Shown here: piece by piece, positions 58,434-64,000 of the stretch
How positions within the stretch are numbered: the first letter of the stretch is position 1
Layout: each line of letters begins with the position of its first letter
Assembly: GCF_021109255.1 (NCBI RefSeq)
Contig: NZ_JAJODG010000004.1
DNA: 64,000 nt
DNA from: Merdimmobilis hominis
GTDB taxonomy: Bacteria > Bacillota > Clostridia > Oscillospirales > Ruminococcaceae
Strand: one strand, 5' to 3'
Position numbers and translations under genes: made by a program
Notes under the pieces: model-generated
What the model was told of the DNA's origin: nothing
Seen by the model: the letters and a program-made list of their open reading frames with translations, nothing else
Databases searched by the model: none

Positions 58434-59843
58434 ATGAAACCAATTGGCCCTATGCGGTCTATCAAAACGGTGGGGGATATCCGCCGTTTGTCTCCGGAAC
58501 AGCTGCAGCAGCTGCAATACCAGCGCCTGCACAAACTGGTGGACTACGCCCGCCGCAACTCCCCCTATTGGCAGGAATTGCTCCAGGACCTGCCAGAGGG
58601 GTTCACCCTAGCCGACCTGCCTATCACCCGTAAGGGGGACCTAGCCCAGCAATTTGAACGGTGTATAACCGACCCCAAGGTCACCTTGGCTGGCCTCCAG
58701 GAATTTATGCAGTCGCCGGAAAACATCGGCAAGATGTTCCTGGGGAAATACCTGCCGGTGACCACCTCGGGAACCACCAGCAGGCCGGCCTTATTGCTCC
58801 TGGACGAAAATGCCCTCTCCTTCCTCACCGCTTTGGGGGTCAAACGGCTGGATATCTCCAAGGAGGCCCTGCGCAAGGCGTTGAAAAACGGGGGCCGCAC
58901 CGCTGGCATCCAATCCACCAGCGGGTTTTATTCCTCCAACTGCCTCATCCGGCTGCGGCAGCTGCGCCATCCCCTCCAATCCGGGCGGTTCCGCATCGTC
59001 CCCGCCGCCCTTTCCCCTTGGGAGCAAGCCGCTATGTTGAACCGGTACAAGCCCTCCAACATCAGTGCCCATCCCTCTTTGCTGTGGCGGCTGATCAACG
59101 CCTCCCGGGACACCCTGTCCTGCCGGCCCGCCATGGTAGTCACCAGTGGGGAAACCCTGTTCCCCCATCAGCGCCAAGCCATTGAGGCGGCTTTTCCCGG
59201 GTGCCAGCTGCTGTCCAATTACGTCTCGGCAGAGGGCGGCTTGATTGCCACTCAATGCGCGACGGGGAATTACCACCTCAACAGCGACTGCGTCATCCTG
59301 GAACCGGTCAACCGGGATTTGACCCCCACCCCGCCCGGGGAACTCTCCTGGGGGGTGCTGGTCACCAACCTTTCCAACTTCATCCAGCCGGTGATCCGCT
59401 ATCTGCTGGAGGACCGAGTGCGGTTCCTCCCTGAGAGTTGCAGCTGCGGCAACATCCTTCCACCCTTCCAGCTGGAGGGCCGGGCGGATGAGACCCTTCT
59501 CCTCCCCAGCCACGGCGGGATTGTTGAGATCCTTCCCAGGGAGATTGTGGAGGTCTTTGCCTCCCTTCCCAGCGTGGAGGAATTCCAGCTGGTGCAGACC
59601 GGGGGGCGGGAACTAGACCTGCGCCTTGCCCTGCGGGAGGGGGTAGACCCCGCCCAAGGCCTTTTGGAGGCCCAAGCCCGGTTAGCAGACTTCCTGCGGG
59701 GGAGAGGTGTCCGCGTTGAAATTCACCTCTCCTCCCACCGTCCGGCACCCCTGCCCCATGGCGGCAAGTTCCAACCGGTCTGCCGGGAGTGGACAAAAAC
59801 CATTTTTGAAAGGGAGGAACCTTCATGTGTGACACAATATTAG
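58434..59843 (+). CDS. Phenylacetate-CoA ligase-like adenylate-forming protein (CapK/PaaK type)
   Basis: A 469-residue protein: HKLVDYARRNSPYWQELL, LPITRKGDLAQQF, the ATP-loop TTSGTTSRPALLL, VVTSGETLFPHQR and YVSAEGGLIATQC fit the PaaK/CapK branch, which activates carboxylates with ATP. ATG 58434 follows GAGGAGG by six bases. The GNAT gene starts inside its 3' end (19-base overlap), so the two are co-translated. Acyl activation plus N-acetylation could form one small modification pathway; substrate unknown. Confidence 0.85.
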   Translation: MKPIGPMRSIKTVGDIRRLSPEQLQQLQYQRLHKLVDYARRNSPYWQELLQDLPEGFTLADLPITRKGDLAQQFERCITDPKVTLAGLQEFMQSPENIGKMFLGKYLPVTTSGTTSRPALLLLDENALSFLTALGVKRLDISKEALRKALKNGGRTAGIQSTSGFYSSNCLIRLRQLRHPLQSGRFRIVPAALSPWEQAAMLNRYKPSNISAHPSLLWRLINASRDTLSCRPAMVVTSGETLFPHQRQAIEAAFPGCQLLSNYVSAEGGLIATQCATGNYHLNSDCVILEPVNRDLTPTPPGELSWGVLVTNLSNFIQPVIRYLLEDRVRFLPESCSCGNILPPFQLEGRADETLLLPSHGGIVEILPREIVEVFASLPSVEEFQLVQTGGRELDLRLALREGVDPAQGLLEAQARLADFLRGRGVRVEIHLSSHRPAPLPHGGKFQPVCREWTKTIFEREEPSCVTQY

Positions 59844-60376
59844 AAACCCCCCGCCTTTTGCTGCGCCGCTGGAGGCCGGAGGACCTGGCCCCCTTTGCCC
59901 GGATGAATGCAGACCCGGTAGTGATGGAGTATTTCGTCTCCCCCTACACCGAGGAACGAACCCAGGAGTTTTACCAAAAAATCCAAAAGGAGTTTGCGGA
60001 ATACGGCTACGGCCTGTACGCTGCCCAGGAGAAAGCCTCCAATCTGTTTATGGGCTTCATCGGCTTCCACTGGGCCCGTTTGGATGCGGATTTTTGCCCT
60101 TGCGTGGAGATCGGCTGGCGGCTGGACCACCCCTTCTGGGGAAAGGGCTACGCCACAGAGGGGGCCAAAGCCTGTTTGGACTACGGCTTCCGGGAGCTGG
60201 CCCTGCCAAAGGTGTGCAGCTACACCACCCACCGCAACCTGCGTTCCCAGCGGGTGATGGAGAAAATCGGGCTGAAACGGGGAACGGAGTTTTTGGACAC
60301 CTCCATTCCCGCAGGCCATCCCCACAACCCCCTCATCTACTACCATCTGAGCCGGGAGGAGTACCTCTCCCGCTGA
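59825..60376 (+). CDS. RimJ/RimL-type GNAT acetyltransferase
   Basis: A 183-residue acetyltransferase: TPRLLLRRWRPEDLAPFARM, the VEIGWRLDHPFWGKGYATEG acetyl-CoA segment and NLRSQRVMEKIGLKRGTEF are RimJ/RimL signatures. It overlaps the upstream ligase gene and has GGGAGGAA before the ATG. It may acetylate an amine substrate rather than a ribosomal protein. Confidence 0.92.
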   Translation: MCDTILETPRLLLRRWRPEDLAPFARMNADPVVMEYFVSPYTEERTQEFYQKIQKEFAEYGYGLYAAQEKASNLFMGFIGFHWARLDADFCPCVEIGWRLDHPFWGKGYATEGAKACLDYGFRELALPKVCSYTTHRNLRSQRVMEKIGLKRGTEFLDTSIPAGHPHNPLIYYHLSREEYLSR

Positions 60377-60377
60377 T

Positions 60378-60437
60378 ATTTCTATATAAGGAAGCGCCGG
60401 GCCCCATATGGGGCCCGGCGCTTCCTTATATAGAAAT
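60378..60437. terminator. 60-bp perfect palindrome between convergent genes
   Basis: Two 30-base arms, no loop, GC core flanked by TATATAGAAA tracts and followed by TTTT; a very strong bidirectional terminator or cruciform-prone sequence. Confidence 0.85.
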
Positions 60438-60458
60438 TTTGAGGGGGACGGCGATCTG

Positions 60459-62228
60459 TTAAATCAAATGGTAGCGTTGAAGCAATTCCTCCACAATGGT
60501 GCCGTGGGCCTTTTTGAGGACCCTTTTGCCCACTATGCTAAGGGCAAAGGGGAGTTTGAGGTCGGTGACCTTCCTGCCGTCCATCATTTTGGAGGTGGAA
60601 TCCAGCAATACCCGGATATCATAGCAGGAATTAAATACTTCAGGTACTCCACGATCTATATTTAACAATGTGTATACTGCCTCCATGGCAGTGCGCACCG
60701 AATATTCGGTGGTGAACACCGTATCCCGCACAGTGTCGGCAAACTGGCCGATGAAGGCGAAGTTGACACAGCCCTCCGGAACCACCTTGGGCCGGTCGCC
60801 CGCTGTCCGCGGCATAAAGAAAGCGGTGATGTAGGGCATCATACAGGGGACACAGTGGGCGGATTCCCGGGCTAGGCGGGGGATCTCCTCCACCGGTACG
60901 CCCATGTGGTAGAGCCACTCCTGGGTGATCTCATTGCCGGTACACTCCCGCATAGGCTTTTTGATAAAGTCTCCGGGCATATCGGTATACAGGCCATACA
61001 CCCAGACCACTAGCTGCCCTTTTGGCTGCTCTTTGAAATGGGGCTGGCGGTTGAGGGTGTAGCTCATCAGCCAGGAAGAATCCTTGACGGTGACGATGCC
61101 TCCGGTGACCACCTTGCCGGAGAAGGGATCCCTCTTGCAGATTTTTTCAATGTAAGGCGGGATTTTTTCATCCAGAGTGGTGATGGTGGCGCTTTCCCAG
61201 TTGGTTTCGTTGGTTTTGGTGCAGAATTTATCCGGCCGTCCGAAGGAGGGGTGCTGCTGGGCGATGTTTCGCCACAAATCCCAACAGCCGGCGTTTTCGG
61301 TGTGGAAGGCCGGGGCATGGTCGTCGTCCCCCAGTGCAGAATTCTCGGTGCAGCTGCCGTTGGTGACAAAAACTAAATCGTCCTCAATTAGATCGATAGC
61401 CTCTTCCCGGCCCCCGTGGATGCAGCGGATCTGTTTGGCCACTTTTTTCTCCCCTTGGATGTCAAACACCACATTGGTGACCCGGGTATCATACTGAAAC
61501 TGGACGTTGTGGGCCTCCAGATAGCGGACCATGGGGAGGATGAGGGATTCGTACTGGTTGTATTTGGTGAATTTGAGGGCGGAGAAGTCGGGCAGGCCGC
61601 CGATGTGGTGGATAAACCGTTGGATATACAGCTTCATCTCCAGGGCGCTGTGCCACTTCTCAAAGGCAAACATGGTCTGCCAGTAGAGCCAAAAGTTGGA
61701 GGAGTAGAATTCCTCATCGAACACATCGTCCAAGGTTTTGTCATAGAGGTCTTCGTCCTTGGTCAGAAACAGCTTGATGATCTGTAGGGACGCCTTCTCC
61801 GACAGGGTGAATTTGCCGTCGGTGTGGGCGTCTTCCCCCCGGTTGACGGTGGCCCGCATCAGCGAGTAGTTGGGGTCGTGTTTGTTGAGCCAGTAATATT
61901 CATCCAATACCGAGACCCCTTCGGTTTCAATGGAGGGGATAGAGCGGAACAGGTCCCACAGGCATTCAAAGTGGTTTTCCATTTCCCGGCCGCCCCGGAT
62001 GACAAACCCCTTCTGGGGATCGTTGATGCCATCGCAGGCGCCGCCGGGGATCTTCAACTCCTCCAGGATATGGATGTGCTCCCCCTTCATCTGGCCATCC
62101 CGCACCAGGAAGCAGGCCGCCGCCAAGGAGGCGAGCCCGCTGCCCACCAGATAGGCGCTTTTTTGATCCACATTGGCCGGCTTTTCCGGGCGTGCAAAAG
62201 CTTCATAGTTTCCATTGGAATAATACAT
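60459..62228 (-). CDS. ohyA: Oleate hydratase
   Basis: A 589-residue FAD enzyme of the myosin-cross-reactive-antigen family: AYLVGSGLASLAAACFLVRD is the FAD loop, followed by HILEELKIPGGACDG, GGREMENHFECLWDL and FVTNGSCTENSALGDD. FAFIGQFADTVRDTVFTTEY is near the end. It hydrates oleate to 10-hydroxystearate, a detoxification of unsaturated fatty acids by gut bacteria. ATG 62228 follows GGAGG. A TetR gene lies just upstream. Confidence 0.97.
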   Translation of the reverse strand: MYYSNGNYEAFARPEKPANVDQKSAYLVGSGLASLAAACFLVRDGQMKGEHIHILEELKIPGGACDGINDPQKGFVIRGGREMENHFECLWDLFRSIPSIETEGVSVLDEYYWLNKHDPNYSLMRATVNRGEDAHTDGKFTLSEKASLQIIKLFLTKDEDLYDKTLDDVFDEEFYSSNFWLYWQTMFAFEKWHSALEMKLYIQRFIHHIGGLPDFSALKFTKYNQYESLILPMVRYLEAHNVQFQYDTRVTNVVFDIQGEKKVAKQIRCIHGGREEAIDLIEDDLVFVTNGSCTENSALGDDDHAPAFHTENAGCWDLWRNIAQQHPSFGRPDKFCTKTNETNWESATITTLDEKIPPYIEKICKRDPFSGKVVTGGIVTVKDSSWLMSYTLNRQPHFKEQPKGQLVVWVYGLYTDMPGDFIKKPMRECTGNEITQEWLYHMGVPVEEIPRLARESAHCVPCMMPYITAFFMPRTAGDRPKVVPEGCVNFAFIGQFADTVRDTVFTTEYSVRTAMEAVYTLLNIDRGVPEVFNSCYDIRVLLDSTSKMMDGRKVTDLKLPFALSIVGKRVLKKAHGTIVEELLQRYHLI

Positions 62229-62313
62229 ATCGTTGCCTCCAAATCCATCAGGTGGTTTTGTTTCGTTGGTTTTAAGATACTCCCTTTTTCTTGGAGGCGC
62301 CATACACAAAAAC

Positions 62314-62344
62314 CGGGAGGTGTCGAAAAATCAAACACCTCCCG
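62314..62344 (-). terminator. Terminator between tetR and ohyA
   Basis: CGGGAGGTGT (62314-62323) pairs with ACACCTCCCG (62335-62344), followed on the minus strand by GTTTTTG. Confidence 0.85.
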
Positions 62345-62373
62345 CAAATTGTATAAAGTTTTGACAACTGGGA

Positions 62374-62949
62374 TCATCTGTCGGGATAGGCCCGGTCAGT
62401 ACGGTATTTTTCCAGCGCCCGGCCGATATCCCCATGGATGAGGATGCTCAGCCGGTTCACGATTCTTTTGGGATCCTCTTTCATCCCCTGGCGGATCCAA
62501 TCCAGCAGGAGGCCTACAAAGGCGTACTTATAAAAGTCGGCGATGAAAGCCTTGTCCTCCTGCCGCACGGGGATGCCCGCTGCCTGCTCCTCCACCACGT
62601 CGATGAGTAGGTGGTAGGTCACGTCATAAAGATACCGTTCCATCTGCTCCCGGCTCAGGGAGTGATAAGCGTTGGTGATCAGCGCCTTGTTGGCGAGTAC
62701 GTACTCAAAAATCTGCAAAAACCCTTGCTGCCAGGTGTTATAGGTCTTTTTTCCTTGGATGACCTGTGTGGCCTCGCTGACAAAGATCCAGTCCATCAAA
62801 TCATATATGTCCTGAAAGTGGTAGTAAAAGGTTTGGCGGTTGACTTCACAATCGGTGACAATGTCTACGATTGTGATTTTATCCAGCGGCTTTTGGGCCA
62901 GCAATTTTTTCAGTGAAGCGGCCAAGGCCCGCTTGGTTGTCTGTGCCAT
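62374..62949 (-). CDS. TetR/AcrR family regulator (DhaS-like)
   Basis: A 191-residue regulator: KITIVDIVTDCEVNRQTFYY and HFQDIYDLMDWIF form the HTH and first linker helix, and the rest is an all-helical ligand domain of the DhaS/TetR_C type. It is located directly upstream of oleate hydratase on the same strand, separated by a terminator. It probably represses ohyA and responds to fatty acids; the operator is not obvious by eye. Confidence 0.9.
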   Translation of the reverse strand: MAQTTKRALAASLKKLLAQKPLDKITIVDIVTDCEVNRQTFYYHFQDIYDLMDWIFVSEATQVIQGKKTYNTWQQGFLQIFEYVLANKALITNAYHSLSREQMERYLYDVTYHLLIDVVEEQAAGIPVRQEDKAFIADFYKYAFVGLLLDWIRQGMKEDPKRIVNRLSILIHGDIGRALEKYRTDRAYPDR

Positions 62950-62975
62950 ATCATCACTCCTTTACCCCGGGGCGG

Positions 62976-63398
62976 TTACAGCTCCTTTTCCATATGGATG
63001 TGGGGGCAATATTCGTCCAGATAGACCTCCCCCATGGCAATGTAGCCGTTCTTCTCATAAAAGGGTTGGACACGGCATTGGGCCGAAAGAGCGATCCGCT
63101 GTATGCCCAGCTCCCGGGCTTTTTCCTCCAGAAGGGCCAACATCTGGTTTCCCAGGTGAAGGCCCCGGTACTGGGGCAACACTGCTACCCGGCCCACTGT
63201 AAAAGCGGTGTCCCCTTCCTGTTCCAAAAACATCCGGGCAGTTCCGGCGGCTTGGCCTTCCACAAAGATCACCAGGTGGATGGCCCGGCTGTCGATTTCA
63301 TCAAACTCGTTGTGGAAGCCTTGTTCCTTGACAAAGACCTCCTCCCGGATGTATTTGGCCTGCGCAGGGATATGGTCGTAGAATGTATAGGTGGTCAT
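62976..63398 (-). CDS. GNAT family acetyltransferase (ElaA-like)
   Basis: A 140-residue enzyme: YIREEVFVKEQGFHNEFDEI, TVGRVAVLPQYRGLHLGNQM and QCRVQPFYEKNGYIAMG match small ElaA/YjcF-like acetyltransferases. It lies 26 bases upstream of tetR, so the two may be co-transcribed. Substrate unknown. Confidence 0.9.
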   Translation of the reverse strand: MTTYTFYDHIPAQAKYIREEVFVKEQGFHNEFDEIDSRAIHLVIFVEGQAAGTARMFLEQEGDTAFTVGRVAVLPQYRGLHLGNQMLALLEEKARELGIQRIALSAQCRVQPFYEKNGYIAMGEVYLDEYCPHIHMEKEL

Positions 63399-63432
63399 TG
63401 ATTTCTATTTCCTCCTATTCCCTATATACAAC

Positions 63433-63459
63433 AAAAGCGAACGGCATTGGGCCATTCGC
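63433..63459 (-). terminator. Hairpin upstream of the ElaA-like gene
   Basis: GCGAACGG and CCATTCGC arms (63437-63444, 63452-63459; one mismatch), followed on the minus strand by TTTTGTTG. It shields the gene from the rRNA/tRNA transcript or is a leader attenuator. Confidence 0.55.
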
Positions 63460-63656
63460 ATGCTTCCTGCTTTTATTATATCCAACCAGCAAAAAACTGT
63501 CAATCGGATAGGGTTACCTGTAAAACAAAGCCCGTTTTTAAATCCGGTTTCATCCTCCAAAGCAAAGCGCCCCCACAAAAGTGAATGCACAATCTGCCTG
63601 CGGCGGCTTACGGGAGAAGGGCAGACCGCATCATTTCTGTCACAGATATAAAAAAC

Positions 63657-63684
63657 GTCGGAGCAAAGTAAACCTTGCTCCGAC
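63657..63684 (-). terminator. Terminator of tRNA-Arg
   Basis: A 10-bp stem GTCGGAGCAA/TTGCTCCGAC is followed on the minus strand by GTTTTTT. Positions 63460-63656 show nothing recognisable. Confidence 0.9.
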
Positions 63685-63685
63685 G

Positions 63686-63762
63686 TGGTGCGCCAAGAGG
63701 GACTCGAACCCCCGACCTACTGGTTCGTAGCCAGTCACTCTATCCAGCTGAGCTATTGGCGC
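63686..63762 (-). tRNA. tRNA-Arg (anticodon ACG)
   Basis: Cloverleaf on the minus strand: acceptor GCGCCAA/TTGGCGC, D arm AGCTCAGCTGGATAGAGT, anticodon stem ACTGG/CCAGT around loop CTACGAA (anticodon ACG, read as ICG), T arm GGGGGTTCGAGTCCC. The CCA end is encoded (63686-63688). Length 77. Confidence 0.97.
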
Positions 63763-63850
63763 ATGTCAGCTTAAATATAATATCACAGAAAAAAGAGTTT
63801 GTCAATGTTATTTCTAAGAAAAACATATTTTTTCTGTTTGAGATAAAGAA

Positions 63851-63878
63851 CAACAGACCTCAATATAGAGGTCTGTTG
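63851..63878 (-). terminator. Terminator after 5S rRNA
   Basis: An 11-bp stem (63851-63861 with 63868-63878) downstream of 5S on the minus strand, followed by TTCTTT. Confidence 0.75.
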
Positions 63879-63885
63879 TAAAGGA

Positions 63886-64000
<115 letters not shown>

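Noticed and set aside
63675..63881. Plus-strand frame of 68 codons (GAPRGTRTPDLLVRSQ...)
   Set aside because: It is the antisense of tRNA-Arg; this GTRTPDLLVRSQ frame is a well-known false protein call.

Overview
The window looks like chromosomal DNA of a moderately GC-rich anaerobic Clostridia member, probably an Oscillospiraceae-like gut bacterium. The support is a clostridial 2[4Fe-4S] ferredoxin, the DarA/HolB/RicT/TrmN6/RsmI gene order shared with Firmicutes, many 4Fe-4S and CxxC proteins, strong AGGAGG ribosome binding sites and no respiratory chain genes. Genus is not resolved.

Layout. 1-5.4 kb is the right part of a mobilizable element: an end-truncated restriction-endonuclease-like gene, a small zinc-ribbon protein, a DUF3847 gene, an RSF1010/MOBQ-like oriT, a MobA relaxase, a TnpW-like protein and a large serine recombinase. 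5.6-15.2 kb holds two glycosyltransferases, a WYL regulator, a TraX-like membrane protein, an HxlR/flavoprotein divergent pair, a MarR-FtsH-zinc ribbon operon and a flavodoxin/ferredoxin protein. 15.3-22.4 kb holds a TrkA pair, a stand-alone pyruvate-kinase C-domain protein, acetyltransferases, a PiT phosphate transporter, RsmI and TrmN6. 22.6-29.2 kb holds ferredoxin, RicT, HolB, DarA, a FemX-like transferase, a QueG-like protein, a 40-aa membrane protein and a DUF134-Mrp pair. 29.3-33.7 kb is a signalling block: a duplicated GntR regulator, an HPt protein, and a response regulator/HD-GYP/GGDEF gene split by a one-base frameshift.

36.4-42.2 kb is a kdpFAB-orf-C-orf potassium ATPase operon. 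Its sensor and response regulator (kdpDE) lie 11 kb further on. 43.1-44.8 kb is a ferredoxin-fused aldo/keto reductase with a MerR regulator. The operator and 19-bp-spacer promoter before the reductase recur before a DUF3842 gene at 53.2 kb. 45.95-52.6 kb reads as one seven-gene operon: substrate-binding protein, permease, ATPase, methyltransferase, LarE, LarB, LarC. It would couple a metal-chelate importer to nickel-pincer cofactor synthesis. 57-63.4 kb holds an AEC transporter, an adenylate-forming ligase, acetyltransferases, and oleate hydratase with a TetR regulator. The window ends with tRNA-Arg(ACG) and the 5S rRNA of an rRNA operon on the minus strand.

Most notable signals: (1) kdpD and the pyruvate-kinase C-domain gene share a promoter plus structured leader, with an identical 18-nt core and 9-bp closing stem about 60 nt before each start codon; (2) a two-site MerR regulon; (3) the importer-methyltransferase-lar operon; (4) a relaxase with no canonical start codon upstream of its catalytic tyrosine; (5) well-supported tiny genes of 29 and 40 codons; (6) a one-base frameshift inside a c-di-GMP enzyme. 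All calls are by eye from sequence; no database search was run.
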